Below are positions 1-9,336 of a DNA stretch of 64,000 bases, one piece after another. The notes under the pieces were generated by a model. That model was given only the letters and a program-made list of their open reading frames with translations. It did no database searches and was not told where the DNA came from. A program made the position numbers and the translations under genes. Within the stretch, counting starts at the first letter, position 1; each line of letters starts with the position of its first letter. This DNA comes from Pseudocalidococcus azoricus BACA0444 (GTDB taxonomy: Bacteria > Cyanobacteriota > Cyanobacteriia > Thermosynechococcales > Thermosynechococcaceae): the NCBI RefSeq assembly GCF_031729055.1, contig NZ_JAVMIP010000015.1, positions 1 through 64,000 of the forward strand, in the 5' to 3' direction.

Positions 1-3
1 TTC

Positions 4-483
4 CTACAGCAAATCAGAATATTCCTCTAATAGCGTTAACAGGTCTCGGAGTCGCTGTTTACTTCGGGGATTGGGGGCAAGTTGGCATCCCATGATTGCT
101 GCAAGGCATTTAGTTTGGAGTCGAGTTCGATAAGCCGCCCGATCTCGCTCTCTTGCTGCAATTTCTCTTGTTTCAACTGCGACATCTCTTGTTCGATTCG
201 TAATTTCTCTTGTCTCAACTGCGACTTCTCTTGTCTCAATAGCAATTTCTCGTGCTTCAGCCTCTCGATATCGGCGTTGATGTCCAGCGTGCCACTCAAG
301 GCCGAGATTAACCACCAAAGCCGTTGTTGCAGCGATGAAGGCCCAGAAGCTCCACTGGAGATAGGTGAGGGGGAAACGGGGGATGGGGACAGATTCGGAG
401 TTGCCATAGAACCTCAACAAAGCAGTTAGGGCAAATAAAAATGTTGTTAGGGTACGGGGTAGCAGGCCAAGAAAACTTACCAT
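4..483 (-). CDS. Membrane protein with heptad-repeat tail, tandem copy 1
   Basis: I do not recognise a named family. The 159-residue product has two hydrophobic segments (about residues 3-25 and 39-62), then a charged stretch built of a seven-residue unit of the type E-I-A-x-E-T-R (about residues 76-112), then a basic C-terminal helix. It looks like a small inner-membrane protein with a helical, possibly coiled-coil, cytoplasmic tail. The gene is repeated almost identically at 540-1040; this copy lacks one 21-bp (7-residue) unit. A second minus-strand frame across the same DNA (36-407) is also open in both copies and would encode a Leu/Glu/Lys-rich coiled coil. The frame with membrane helices is preferred, but that choice is inference. 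Confidence 0.55.
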   Translation of the reverse strand: MVSFLGLLPRTLTTFLFALTALLRFYGNSESVPIPRFPLTYLQWSFWAFIAATTALVVNLGLEWHAGHQRRYREAEAREIAIETREVAVETREITNRTRDVAVETREIAARERDRAAYRTRLQTKCLAAIMGCQLAPNPRSKQRLRDLLTLLEEYSDLL

Positions 484-491
484 ATCCCTAT
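4..491. repeat. Direct tandem duplication, copy 1 (488 bp)
   Basis: Near-identical to 540-1048. The copies differ by a 21-bp insertion in the heptad-coding tract and a handful of substitutions. The repeat carries the whole membrane-protein gene plus its start region. About 48 bp of unrelated sequence separates the copies. Confidence 0.9.
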
Positions 492-539
492 CTTACAAAT
501 CTGTGTGAGCAGCTCTGAGGGTGGCCGAACTTGAACCAT

Positions 540-1040
540 CTACAGCAAATCAGAATATTCCTCTAGTAGGGTTAACAGGTCTCGGAGTCGCTGTTTACTT
601 CGGGGATTGGGGGCAAGTTGACATCCCATGATTGCTGCAAGGCATTTAGTTTGGAGTCGAGTTCGATAAGCCGCCCGATCTCGCTCTCTTGCTGCAATTT
701 CTCTTGTTTCAACTGCGACATCTCTTGTTCGATTCGTAATTTCTCTTGTCTCAACTGCGACTTCTCTTGTTTCAATAGCAGTTTTTCTTGTCTCAATAGC
801 AATTTCTCGTGCTTCAGCCTCTCGATATCGGCGTTGATGTCCAGCGTGCCACTCAAGGCCGAGATTAACCACCAAAGCCGTTGTTGCAGCGATGAAGGCC
901 CAGAAGCTCCACTGGAGATAGGTGAGGGGGAAACGGGGGATGGGGACAGATTCGGAGTTGCCATAGAACCTCAACAAAGCAGTTAGGGCAAATAAAAATG
1001 TTGTTAGGGTACGGGGTAGCAGGCCAAGAAAACTTACCAT
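540..1040 (-). CDS. Membrane protein with heptad-repeat tail, tandem copy 2
   Basis: This is a 166-residue paralogue of the gene at 4-483, almost identical over its full length except for an additional seven-residue unit (K-T-A-I-E-T-R) in the repeat tract. Two hydrophobic segments at the N-terminus are followed by the repeated E-x-A-x-E-T-R helix and a basic tail. The function is unknown. The extra unit is a clean multiple of 21 bp, so it most simply arose by slippage within the repeat. The alternative frame at 572-964 also stays open despite the insertion, because 21 is a multiple of three. Confidence 0.55.
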   Translation of the reverse strand: MVSFLGLLPRTLTTFLFALTALLRFYGNSESVPIPRFPLTYLQWSFWAFIAATTALVVNLGLEWHAGHQRRYREAEAREIAIETRKTAIETREVAVETREITNRTRDVAVETREIAARERDRAAYRTRLQTKCLAAIMGCQLAPNPRSKQRLRDLLTLLEEYSDLL

Positions 1041-1048
1041 ATCCCTAT
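540..1048. repeat. Direct tandem duplication, copy 2 (509 bp)
   Basis: Second copy of the duplication whose first copy is at 4-491. It is longer by one 21-bp unit. The similarity runs from the stop codon of the encoded gene to about 8 bp upstream of its start. Confidence 0.9.
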
Positions 1049-1182
1049 GTTATAAACGGAAAGATTCGATCCGTCAGATGCGCGATTGGTGCAGTCCGCC
1101 GCCTGTGATCTGGAGGGTGATTCATTCCAGTAGGCTATTTTGATGAGTTGATTTATACACCCCCCATAGAACCGAGATATTC

Positions 1183-1899
1183 ATGACTTCAAGCCCCGTT
1201 GTTTTAATTACTGGTACCGATACAGAAGTGGGTAAAACCTGGGTAACTTCAGCCCTGTTTGCCTATTGCCAGGCCCATGCCCCCAAACTTAAAGTCGCAC
1301 TGTTCAAACCCTTACAATCGGGAGCAGTGGGAGATCAAGAGCATTATCATCGGTTATTCGACCTAGAACAATCGCCCCTAGAGGTTAATCCCGTCTCCTT
1401 CCAGGCCCCTTTAGCTCCTCCCTTAGCAGCGGCCCGAGAAAATAGGGAGATTGATCTAGCACCAGTCTGGCAAACCCTACAACATCTCCAAGCCGATTAT
1501 GATTTGGTTTTGATGGAAGGCATTGGTGGATTGGGTTCGCCAATTACCTGGGAATGGACAGTCGCAGATCTAGCCCAGGCCTGGCGGATCCCCATCGTTT
1601 TGGTTGTGCCGGTCAAGTTGGGCGCAATGGGTCAAGCGGTGGCAAATCTCGCCTTGGCCAGAGAGAAGAAACTAATGATCCGCGGCCTAATCCGTAATTG
1701 CCTCACTCCTTGCACAGAGGTTGAAATTGAACAGTGGGCTAATCAAACACTTTTGGAAACCCTAACCCATACACCAGTGATCGGCACCATCCCCTATTTA
1801 GAAAAAGCTGAAATCCCAAATCTCGCCAAAGCCGCAGCAAGTTTACAATTGGAAGCTCTCTTGCCTGGAATTCTAGGGACAGGTTTGGAGGTTCATTAG
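1183..1899 (+). CDS. bioD: Dethiobiotin synthase
   Basis: This ATP-dependent carboxylase closes the ureido ring of dethiobiotin from 7,8-diaminopelargonate and CO2, the penultimate step of biotin synthesis in the cytoplasm. The 238-residue length is normal for the family. The N-terminus shows the nucleotide-binding loop GTDTEVGKTWVT (about residues 10-21), and the downstream MEGIGGLGSP segment (about residues 104-113) corresponds to the conserved substrate/Mg loop. The gene stands alone on the plus strand. Its last 27 bases overlap the 3' end of the convergent peptidase gene. No other bio genes are adjacent, as is common in cyanobacteria. Confidence 0.92.
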   Translation: MTSSPVVLITGTDTEVGKTWVTSALFAYCQAHAPKLKVALFKPLQSGAVGDQEHYHRLFDLEQSPLEVNPVSFQAPLAPPLAAARENREIDLAPVWQTLQHLQADYDLVLMEGIGGLGSPITWEWTVADLAQAWRIPIVLVVPVKLGAMGQAVANLALAREKKLMIRGLIRNCLTPCTEVEIEQWANQTLLETLTHTPVIGTIPYLEKAEIPNLAKAAASLQLEALLPGILGTGLEVH

Positions 1900-3315
1900 C
1901 TCTAAAACAATCCGGTCAATCCCTGGTCGTAAAGCCGCCCCGTCTTGCTGGCCTTGGTTAATCACAATACTAAAGACAACAGGGGCAAAATTAGCTGGCT
2001 CGGCATACCCTGATAAGGCAGAAACGCCCCGTAAGGTTCCAGTTTTGGCCCAGACTTTTCCTTGGGCAGGTGTATTTAGGAAACGGCGGCGGAGGGTTCC
2101 ATTCACACCGGCCTGGGGCAAAGAGTTTTGAAAGGTCAACCAATTTGGGCTTAAACGCTGGGCCTGGAGGAGTTCAACTAGGGCCTGGGGTGTAACCCAA
2201 TTCTGCCGCGATAAACCAGAGCCATCCACAAGTTCATAGGATTGGGAACTGATGCCCCAGGCCCCAAGAATGCGTCCCATTTGCCCTGGCTGAACAGCCC
2301 CGATCAGTTGCTTTAAGGTTTCGGCATAAAAGTTATCACTGGTTTGATTGGTTTGATTCAGAATGTCTGGCAAGGGTGGGGAGGCCAAGGAAAACAGGGG
2401 TTGGCCCATAGGACGATTGGGACTGTGTTGAAACTGGAGTTGCTGAACTTGAATCCCCACTTCTGCGAGGGCGGCGCGCCATTGGGACAAGATGGTTGGA
2501 TAGGGATCAAGGAGGGGGATATCTAAGGTTTCTGGTTCACTGCCAACACGCAACTGCCCAATCACCTGAATGGTTTGCGCGCCTTGAACAACGTTGGTTT
2601 CTAGGGATTCTGGGGCGGTTGCGGCCACGGTGCGGGTTTGATTGCTTATTGTCCAGCCTTGGCCCAGTGCAGGTGATTCCCAGGCCAGCCTTAGGGGCGC
2701 GCCGAGTTGTTGGGGTGTGACCACCAGGGGGAGGGCATTGCGGTTTAAGGCCAAGCGGGTAATCGGGGCAATGTAACCGGCACTGGTATCTTCCAACGCC
2801 CAAGTGGGATTAAGGGGTGGGTCAGGAAAGGGCAGGCTCGTAATTTCGAGGGTGTCAATCTTGCGAATTCCCTGCTGCCACAGTCCCTGAGCAATTTTTT
2901 GCAGTTCTCCTGTGGTTAAGGTTGGATCCCCATTCCCAACTAAGCGGATCCAGTCCCAATTAGCCCCTTGGCCAATTCCGAAAACTTGGGTTTGGATGCG
3001 ATATTGGGGGCCAAATTGCTGAAGGGCGGCGGCGGTGGTGAATAGTTTGACATTCGAGGCAACCAGAAAATATTTATCCCCATCCCGTTGATAGAGCGTG
3101 ACCGGGGCCTGGGGCGAGTTGGGTTGCTTGAGGGTTTGGATGACAATTCCCCAGCGTCCTTGGGTATAGTCAGCAGCGGTAATAATTGGCTCAATCGCAG
3201 TTGATAAATTCGCAGGGCAAAGTCCTAAGGCTGGGGCGGGGAAGAATAGTCCTAGGGGCAGGAGAAATTTAGCCCAGAACCCCTTTGAAACTGAAGAAAA
3301 ACGGTAAGAGAACAA
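1873..3315 (-). CDS. dacB: D-alanyl-D-alanine carboxypeptidase/endopeptidase (PBP4, peptidase S13)
   Basis: This is a periplasmic penicillin-binding protein that trims or hydrolyses peptidoglycan cross-links. The 480-residue length fits peptidase family S13. The serine-protease-like triad is readable: SNVK (S87-x-x-K90), an SDN motif near residue 333 and KTG at 424-426. The N-terminus has a hydrophobic, alanine-rich export signal (about residues 14-31). The start used here is TTG; a purine-rich GGGGTAG stretch lies upstream. The 3' end overlaps bioD convergently by 27 bp. Confidence 0.88.
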   Translation of the reverse strand: MFSYRFSSVSKGFWAKFLLPLGLFFPAPALGLCPANLSTAIEPIITAADYTQGRWGIVIQTLKQPNSPQAPVTLYQRDGDKYFLVASNVKLFTTAAALQQFGPQYRIQTQVFGIGQGANWDWIRLVGNGDPTLTTGELQKIAQGLWQQGIRKIDTLEITSLPFPDPPLNPTWALEDTSAGYIAPITRLALNRNALPLVVTPQQLGAPLRLAWESPALGQGWTISNQTRTVAATAPESLETNVVQGAQTIQVIGQLRVGSEPETLDIPLLDPYPTILSQWRAALAEVGIQVQQLQFQHSPNRPMGQPLFSLASPPLPDILNQTNQTSDNFYAETLKQLIGAVQPGQMGRILGAWGISSQSYELVDGSGLSRQNWVTPQALVELLQAQRLSPNWLTFQNSLPQAGVNGTLRRRFLNTPAQGKVWAKTGTLRGVSALSGYAEPANFAPVVFSIVINQGQQDGAALRPGIDRIVLELMNLQTCP

Positions 3316-3336
3316 CCCGACTACCCCAGGCCTGGC

Positions 3337-3903
3337 CTAATGAAACATCAGACGATAGGGCATTTTCGGTTGATAGGCTCCCTCTAAGTTCACCTGGGTC
3401 AAATTAGCACGATTCAAACGGGCAAATAAGAGATTGGTTTGTTCTAAGTTGGCCTGCTGAAAATTGGCCTGGCGTAAATCTGTATATTGCAAATCGGCTC
3501 CGGCTAAATCCGCGCCTTGAAAATTGGCCTGGTTGAAGAGGGAATGTCGCAGGGAAGCCATGATCAGTTTTGTTTGACTCAGGTTGGCCTGGCGGAGATT
3601 GGTGCGATCCATATAAACCGCTGTTAGGTTAGCCCCACTCAAGTTAGCCCCTTGCAGATTGGCCTGGGTGAGAACCGCATTGCTCAGGTCGGCCCCACTG
3701 AGGTTGGCATTGGTTAGGTTGGCCCCAGAAAAGTTATAGCCCTTTAAGTCAGCCCCACTCAAATCACAGCTAGGACAGGTATTTGTCGTCAATAATTGGG
3801 CCACATGATCCGGATTAGCCGCCAAAGCACTACTTGTCCAGGCCAGGCCAACGCCTAACAATCCGATCACAGTTTGGGGTAATCCCTTCATCTCAAACCT
3901 CAT
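3337..3903 (-). CDS. Secreted pentapeptide-repeat protein
   Basis: The 188-residue product starts with a signal peptide (hydrophobic core about residues 10-27, Ala-x-Ala at the end), followed by a CxxC-like pair (TCPSC) and about 25 pentapeptide units of the A(D/N)LxX type running almost to the C-terminus. Such repeats fold as a right-handed quadrilateral beta helix. The biological role of secreted cyanobacterial members is unknown. It lies directly upstream of the S13 peptidase on the same strand (21-bp gap), so co-transcription is possible. Confidence 0.85.
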   Translation of the reverse strand: MRFEMKGLPQTVIGLLGVGLAWTSSALAANPDHVAQLLTTNTCPSCDLSGADLKGYNFSGANLTNANLSGADLSNAVLTQANLQGANLSGANLTAVYMDRTNLRQANLSQTKLIMASLRHSLFNQANFQGADLAGADLQYTDLRQANFQQANLEQTNLLFARLNRANLTQVNLEGAYQPKMPYRLMFH

Positions 3904-4028
3904 CCTTTCTTTCCCCTCTTATTTAATCTTAATTTCCGCATTTCGTCAGGGGGATAGGTCAGAATCTTATTCTGGCGCAAACCAAGTTTAATTTTTAGAT
4001 TGAAGCTTGAAAATACCATGCCAATTGC

Positions 4029-4466
4029 CTAGCCCAATTCAATTGGCCGCTCTAAGGCTGTAGCAATACCATAAGGACAATCTTTCGGAAAATCTAAATT
4101 CGTCTCCTTTAGTGCGTCCAAACGAGCATTATCATAAACCTCCATAACCCATTCATCAGTTAAATAACGTTTCAAGCTGGGACTATCCTTAAGATAAAAG
4201 CGGATATTGTTGCGTTCCCGTTGTATCGTCAGTTGCCAACTCCGAGATCCTCTTTGGGGCTGATAATCCCACTTGAGAAGATGATGGACAATCAACCGCA
4301 GACTACTTAACAGTCGATCTCGCTCCCGTTTAGACAAGTCCCGCACCTCCTCCACCAAGTTTTCAATGTCTAAATCCGTAAATCGCCCCTGATCCAACAG
4401 GTCTGCCATTGTTTCTGCCCACAGACTAAAATCGCTCTCATACAAGGGTTTGCTTGATTTTTCCAT
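4029..4466 (-). CDS. DUF29 domain protein
   Basis: The product of about 145 residues matches the DUF29 family, which is widely amplified in cyanobacteria. The diagnostic pattern is an N-terminal Y-x-x-D-F-x-x-W-A, a D-x-x-N-L-x-E-E-V-x-x-L centre and a H-L-L-K-W segment. The molecular function is unknown. Two in-frame ATGs are three codons apart; the inner one is chosen because a GGAT element lies at better spacing before it, and the outer one would begin at 4475. A MITE-like repeat sits just upstream at 4493-4596, so part of its promoter region may be carried by that element. Confidence 0.8.
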   Translation of the reverse strand: MEKSSKPLYESDFSLWAETMADLLDQGRFTDLDIENLVEEVRDLSKRERDRLLSSLRLIVHHLLKWDYQPQRGSRSWQLTIQRERNNIRFYLKDSPSLKRYLTDEWVMEVYDNARLDALKETNLDFPKDCPYGIATALERPIELG

Positions 4467-4492
4467 GTTGATCATCCGTTATGGTTTCCTGA

Positions 4493-4596
4493 TATAGCGT
4501 TACTCATTTCGGGTGAGATGGAGACAAGTCAGACAATACTATGTGAACAGTCTTTTTGAAATTTCTACTCTCTCAGAGCAGCCTCGTAACGCTATA
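4493..4596. repeat. MITE-like element, copy A (104 bp)
   Basis: This short element has perfect 11-bp terminal inverted repeats, TATAGCGTTAC at the left and GTAACGCTATA at the right. Its interior is closely related to the element at 11467-11571, including the shared internal strings GGTGAGATGG and TCTACTCTCTCAGA. It has no coding capacity, as expected of a non-autonomous miniature transposable element. Confidence 0.8.
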
Positions 4597-4643
4597 GTGG
4601 CTAATTCCTTAATTTTAGACTGCCCTTCCTAGGAGCATTGAGA

Positions 4644-5261
4644 CTAACGGCCTAACTCTTTTTTGAGTCGCGCTAACTCCGATAGAAGGGAATTACTTTG
4701 TAGTTTTTGAGGTGGCTCAACATCTGGGTTTTGTGGTTTGATTGTTGGCTGCGCTGGCTGACTGACTTTAGGCTTAGATGCTTTCTTTCTGTTACCAATC
4801 GCATCCCTAATAAGATACTCAGATTGGAAAAAGAAGGCCCCAAATACTAGCCCAATGGTCAGAATCATGCCAATCTTTTGATCTGTGTAGTGACAATAGG
4901 AGGAATAGTAGCGAAAATATCGGCCGCAGGACGCATAAGCAAAGGGTGTCATCACTAAAAAGGTTAGGATACTTCCCACGATGATCGCTGTTCCTTCATA
5001 CCAAGATGACCAACGGGGAAACCAGCCAGGGACTTGACGGCGAAATAGAGACTTATGGACTACTGCGAGGAAAAAGATGGGAATGAGTAACCCTAGCAAT
5101 GCCCCAATGGCCAGCGGTGTGGGGTGTTTGATTGAGCCAGAAACTAATAGGCCCATAAAAGTGGTAGCCATCATGACATAAATTACCACTACTACGAAAA
5201 ATAAAGCCAGGCCAGATCTTATCCAATTGATAGGGTATGGAATCCAACGGGGCCATCTCAT
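4644..5261 (-). CDS. Four-helix integral membrane protein, function unknown
   Basis: The 205-residue product has four clear hydrophobic helices (about residues 12-37, 46-68, 88-110 and 131-148), followed by a soluble Pro/Gln/Lys-rich tail (about 155-205). A cluster of Cys, Tyr and Arg lies between helices 3 and 4 (ASCGRYFRYYSSYCHY). I do not recognise the family. The ATG start is followed directly by a Trp/Arg-rich N-terminus. Neighbouring genes give no functional clue. Confidence 0.6.
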   Translation of the reverse strand: MRWPRWIPYPINWIRSGLALFFVVVVIYVMMATTFMGLLVSGSIKHPTPLAIGALLGLLIPIFFLAVVHKSLFRRQVPGWFPRWSSWYEGTAIIVGSILTFLVMTPFAYASCGRYFRYYSSYCHYTDQKIGMILTIGLVFGAFFFQSEYLIRDAIGNRKKASKPKVSQPAQPTIKPQNPDVEPPQKLQSNSLLSELARLKKELGR

Positions 5262-5568
5262 GATTTAAGCCTCTATAGCTACCGATACAAGATGATCACG
5301 AACAGTCTATATGATCCGAAAATCATAAAAAGGTTAACCACAACGCCGTTTTACCGCAGTTTATGACCTGGGATGAACCAGGTGGGAACGCTGGCATCGG
5401 CTTAAAGTTTCTGGCAACAAAGACCAGTGTACCGCCACCAATGGATTCGGCTCCCGTTGTTTTAAGTTATAGATCAAAAAACAATATTGGCAGTCACCAA
5501 CGCCGCAGTCAAACCTACGGGCCATTTTAACAGAGGTCACTGGGCTGACAAGTCTTTGGTTTGGGTAA
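5262..5568. other. Intergenic stretch, nothing recognised
   Basis: About 307 bp between the membrane-protein gene and the ROK kinase gene. I see no ORF with coding character, no tRNA-like cloverleaf and no repeat related to others in the window. Confidence 0.5.
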
Positions 5569-6471
5569 CTAGTTGGTAGAGTTTTTGACTAAATCCCAGG
5601 CCAGCTTGGCCGCTCCGACTATCCCCGCCTGATTACCTAACTCGGCCCGAATAATTTTTAAGCCATCCCGTGAACTGGGTAATACCCGCCGTTCGACTTC
5701 TGCCCAAAGAGACGGTAAAAATAAATCCATGGCCGCACTCACCCCCCCGCCAATCAAAATTGCCTCTGGAGTCAACACATATAAAAACGTCGCCAGGCCA
5801 GCCGCTAATTCTTGCCCAAAGGTGGCCCAAAACGCTAAAGCATCGCCATCTCCGGCGCGGGCCTGGGCCGCCAAAGCAGCAGCATCCATCCCGGTGCGTC
5901 TTTTAATGGCTGTGGCCGAAGCGTGTTGCTCCAGGGAGCCTTGATTGCCGCTGTTACAGGGATGGCCATGTAAATCAACGGTAATTAACCCCAGTTCGGC
6001 GGCTGTACCATGGCGACCGATAAAGAGTTTGCCATCTAATAAAATTCCGCCCCCAACCCCTGTGCCCAAGGTGAGCAAAATCACATCCTTGTAGGCCCGC
6101 CCCGCTCCCAACCAGGCCTCGCCGACCAAGGCACAATTGGCATCATTAGCTAAAATGACGGGACGATGGGTCAGTTTTTCCAGGGTTTCAGCCATGGGGA
6201 CGTTTTGCCAGTTATCGAGGTTAATCGCAACGCGCACCGTTTTCCCAGCCCGATCTGTCGGCCCAGGAACTCCCATGCCGATGGCTAAGGTTTTGTTGTC
6301 GGGATCCAGCTTTTCTAAGGTTTCGACAATGGTTTGAATGACGGCTGTCGGCGAGGCGGGTCGGGGGGTGGGGACAGTGAGTTTTTCGAGGCAAATTCCC
6401 TCTCGATTGAACCGGCCAAATTTAATGGCAGTACCACCGAGATCAATCCCCAGTACCTCTTTATCAGACAT
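5569..6471 (-). CDS. ROK-family glucokinase
   Basis: This is an ATP-dependent sugar kinase that probably phosphorylates glucose in the cytoplasm. The 300-residue length is typical of ROK enzymes. The N-terminal phosphate-binding motif DLGGTAIKFG (about residues 10-19), the catalytic region NDANCALVGE and the glycine loop TLGTGVGGGI are present. The usual ROK zinc signature (CxCGxxGCxE) reads CNSGNQGSLE, so at least two metal-ligand cysteines are replaced. As I recall, cyanobacterial members tolerate this, but it should be noted when assigning mechanism. The gene is monocistronic as far as can be seen. Confidence 0.85.
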   Translation of the reverse strand: MSDKEVLGIDLGGTAIKFGRFNREGICLEKLTVPTPRPASPTAVIQTIVETLEKLDPDNKTLAIGMGVPGPTDRAGKTVRVAINLDNWQNVPMAETLEKLTHRPVILANDANCALVGEAWLGAGRAYKDVILLTLGTGVGGGILLDGKLFIGRHGTAAELGLITVDLHGHPCNSGNQGSLEQHASATAIKRRTGMDAAALAAQARAGDGDALAFWATFGQELAAGLATFLYVLTPEAILIGGGVSAAMDLFLPSLWAEVERRVLPSSRDGLKIIRAELGNQAGIVGAAKLAWDLVKNSTN

Positions 6472-6589
6472 AACGGCTATCCATCTATCTTGAGAGAGTC
6501 ATCCCCCAGGTTGCTGGCTTGGATCTTGCCATATTCTGTTTGTGATTCCGTGATCTTGGCTGATTAATCCCAAAAATCGGCCTGGTGAC

Positions 6590-7102
6590 TTAGGGCTGGA
6601 GGTGTGGGAGAGCTTGGGCCAAGTTTGGTTCTGCCGCGGCCTGGAATTGGGGGGCTAGGCTGGCCTGGCAACTTTTGAGTAGGGTTTGATCGGCTACACT
6701 CGCTTGCAAGGGGTGGAGTTCTCCTAAATTGACGGTTACTGGATAACTGGAAGCCTCAAAGCTATCCAACATTAGGGCATTAATGGTTCCCTCTTGGACG
6801 GTTCCCTGAAAGCAATCATAGGAAGAATCGGGCATATAGACTGCACCTGTAATCCCATGATTGTTGACCTCAAAAACCATGTAAGTTTGGCGGAGTTGGC
6901 CTGGTCGGGGTGATTCACCATAAAGATAAATTCCATTTTTCAGGTTTGGCATCCCTGTGGTGGGTTTGGAAATGGCCAGCAGTGACTTAGGGCGAGGATT
7001 GGCTTGAACTGGCACAGTGCTGCTGAATGTTCCTGCAAGTGTAAAAGCGGCTATCCCCACCAGGCCTGACCATGAAATTCTTAACATATTGTTACCCACC
7101 AA
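6590..7102 (-). CDS. Secreted protein of unknown function
   Basis: The 170-residue product carries an N-terminal export signal (hydrophobic core about residues 8-33, ending near A-x-A). The mature part begins with a basic linker and contains a compact region with Y-L-Y-G-E and V-Y-M-P-D-S-S-Y-D-C-F-Q-G motifs and a second Cys near residue 145 that could form a disulfide. I do not recognise the family, although it reads like a conserved cyanobacterial periplasmic protein. The start could be the internal Met at position 6. Confidence 0.6.
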   Translation of the reverse strand: MVGNNMLRISWSGLVGIAAFTLAGTFSSTVPVQANPRPKSLLAISKPTTGMPNLKNGIYLYGESPRPGQLRQTYMVFEVNNHGITGAVYMPDSSYDCFQGTVQEGTINALMLDSFEASSYPVTVNLGELHPLQASVADQTLLKSCQASLAPQFQAAAEPNLAQALPHLQP

Positions 7103-7259
7103 ATAAACCTGTCATGCTTCGTGAGTCTGGAATAGAGTTGACCGCTACCTAACTTTAACTCTAGGGATTTGAGGGCAGTCTCGGCTTCACCCACTAGCAT
7201 GAATCAAGCAGAAGAGGGGCGAAAACAGGGGTGTGACAGTAGTGGCACAGGCACAAAAT

Positions 7260-8648
7260 TTAGAGTTGCAAAATTCGTTGGGCTTCCCGTTGACCGCTGA
7301 GTAAGGCTCCGTGAACCGTGGCTGGATACTGTGACTGGGTGGCTTCCCCCGCAAAGAATAGGCACTGACCAATGGGTTGGGCAAGGGTTTGGTAATCGGC
7401 CGGACTGACACCCGGTGGCAGATGGGAATAGGCCCCCCAACTGAAGGGATCCTGACCCCAGCGAGTGATGAGGGTTCCAGTTGGTGCGGGAATCTTGGGG
7501 CCGAATATGGTTTTGAGGGTCTCCAGGCCCGCTTGAATGATTTCTGCATCCCCCAAGCTCTCAATGTATTGTCCATAGGTGCCGGCATTAAATCCGAGTA
7601 AGATGGGTTGCTTGAGCACCGGATAGAGATTCAACCATTCACACCAATGCCCTTTTTCAGCGGAGATGTAGCCGAGGAGATCTGATTCTGCCCAGAAGGC
7701 CTGGGGAAAGCGAAAATAGGCTTTGTTGAGAACTCCCATGCCTAAGCGTTGGATTGCGGTTTGTTTGGGCTGAGGTAAGGGGGGATTAAAGCGAATCTGG
7801 CCTTTTTTGAGTACCCCCAAGGGAACAGTAAGGATAACGGCCTTGGCCTGGAAAACTTGGCGGTCTGTGGTAATTTGAACGACTTGGGGATTGGTGTAAT
7901 CAATGGCCTGGACGATTTGCTGGCTTTCAATCCCCAGAGGGGTTGGTTGTGCAGCTAGGACTTGGATGATTTGCCCATAGCCCTGGGGAAAAAGAACGTC
8001 ACCTCCTGGCAAAATTTCGCTTTCATCCCAATAGCGGGCCGATAAGTCCCCAATATCACTGGCTACCTCATGTTCAATGGTGGTATTGATGACATAATTC
8101 AGACGGCGTTGTTGAGTTGAGTTTAATGTCTGTCCCCCTAGCACTCGGTTGATGGCCTGCTGTAGAGATTGGTTGATGGGGAGGTCTTGCTGATCAACGG
8201 TGGCAAGGATGCCCTGGAGTGTTTGATCTAACTCAGTTGTGACTTGATCAGGTAAAGGGCGGCCATCGAGATCAAAAACCGTGATGTTGTCGTAGTCGGT
8301 GGGGTGGGTGAGGATACCCGCTGCCTGGGTAATAGCGGTTAAGGGATTCCCCTCTGTTCCATGGATCCAGGAAGCACCTAAATCTAGGGGCAGGCCTCCT
8401 AAGCTGCGATCTGTCCAAACCCGCCCGCCAATTCGCTCGCGTCCCTCTAGGACTAAAACCTGCTGAGCCTGATCCTGAAGCATCCGAGCCGCAGTCAGGC
8501 CCGCCACCCCGGCCCCAATGACAATTACATCCCAGATTTGATCCAGATTGGTTGCTCCACGCAAGGGTTTGGCCTGATCCCAACAACTGGCTAAGGTTAA
8601 CCCTAGACCCCCACCACCGAGCAGTGTTAAGAACCGCTGTCGTCTCAC
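7260..8648 (-). CDS. FAD-dependent amine oxidase, probable lipoprotein
   Basis: This is a flavin monoamine/polyamine oxidase-type enzyme (462 residues). The N-terminus is a signal peptide ending in a lipobox-like L-A-S-C. The ADP-binding fingerprint [12 protein letters not shown] follows at about residues 41-52, with the GGRV flavin motif downstream. The C-terminal [18 protein letters not shown] segment is the second FAD-contact region of the family. The substrate cannot be told from sequence. The start is GTG, and its first bases overlap the recR stop codon (GTGA), so the gene is probably translationally coupled to recR. Confidence 0.85.
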   Translation of the reverse strand: MRRQRFLTLLGGGGLGLTLASCWDQAKPLRGATNLDQIWDVIVIGAGVAGLTAARMLQDQAQQVLVLEGRERIGGRVWTDRSLGGLPLDLGASWIHGTEGNPLTAITQAAGILTHPTDYDNITVFDLDGRPLPDQVTTELDQTLQGILATVDQQDLPINQSLQQAINRVLGGQTLNSTQQRRLNYVINTTIEHEVASDIGDLSARYWDESEILPGGDVLFPQGYGQIIQVLAAQPTPLGIESQQIVQAIDYTNPQVVQITTDRQVFQAKAVILTVPLGVLKKGQIRFNPPLPQPKQTAIQRLGMGVLNKAYFRFPQAFWAESDLLGYISAEKGHWCEWLNLYPVLKQPILLGFNAGTYGQYIESLGDAEIIQAGLETLKTIFGPKIPAPTGTLITRWGQDPFSWGAYSHLPPGVSPADYQTLAQPIGQCLFFAGEATQSQYPATVHGALLSGQREAQRILQL

Positions 8649-9247
8649 TCCAATTCTCGCCGTCCTTCTAGAGCTTTTGCTAAGGTCATCTCATCGGCAT
8701 ATTCTAAATCCCCACCCACAGGTAAACCAAAGGCAATCCGGGTCACTTTGACAAAGGGCTTGAGGAGTTGGCCCAAGTAGAGGGTTGTAGTTTCCCCTTC
8801 AATACTGGGGTTAATGGCTAAAATCACTTCTATGACCCGTTCTTGGCTGGCCCGTTGGATCAAGGGATGAATTTGTAGTTGTTCGGGGCCAATGCCATCC
8901 ATTGGCGAAATCAATCCCCCCAGAACATGATATTTGCCCCGATATTCACGGGTTTTTTCAATGGCAATCACATCGCGGGAATCAGCAACCACACAAATGA
9001 CGCTATCCTCACGGGTTGGAGTTCGGCAAATGTCGCAAACTGGCTCGGCCGATAGATGAAAGCAAACCCCGCATACCCCCACCTGTTGTTTCGCATCCAG
9101 CAGAGCTTGAGCTAGGGCCTGGATTTCACTTTCGGGACGTTTCAGTAAATGTAAGGCTAGCCGCTGAGCAGACTTGGGGCCAATGCCAGGGAGTCGTTGC
9201 AGTTGTTCAATTAAGCGAGCCAACGGACGCGTATAAACCGTACTCAT
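8645..9247 (-). CDS. recR: Recombination mediator RecR
   Basis: RecR helps load RecA at gaps together with RecF/RecO. The 200-residue length is canonical. Visible domains in order are the helix-hairpin-helix [13 protein letters not shown] (about residues 19-31), a four-cysteine zinc finger (CGVC near 58-61 and CDIC near 70-73), then the Toprim domain with VVADSRDV and the NPSIEGETT segment. It is the first gene of a two-gene unit with the amine oxidase downstream on the minus strand. Confidence 0.95.
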   Translation of the reverse strand: MSTVYTRPLARLIEQLQRLPGIGPKSAQRLALHLLKRPESEIQALAQALLDAKQQVGVCGVCFHLSAEPVCDICRTPTREDSVICVVADSRDVIAIEKTREYRGKYHVLGGLISPMDGIGPEQLQIHPLIQRASQERVIEVILAINPSIEGETTTLYLGQLLKPFVKVTRIAFGLPVGGDLEYADEMTLAKALEGRRELE

Positions 9248-9336
9248 AAACTTTACTAATCCTCAACTGCCCTTCAACCCGACTCCCAGGCCCCCTCTAT
9301 TCTCCCTTAATTGCTTCCAAGTCCTGACAGGAATCT

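Noticed and set aside
36..407. Alternative minus-strand frame (and plus-strand frame 82-429) inside the first duplicated gene
   Set aside because: Open mainly because the DNA is a short in-frame repeat; the overlapping frame has membrane helices and covers more of the repeat. Kept as a question in the findings, not as a gene.
1049..1182. A GATTCGATCC string resembling a tRNA T-loop
   Set aside because: No matching acceptor, D or anticodon arms on either strand.
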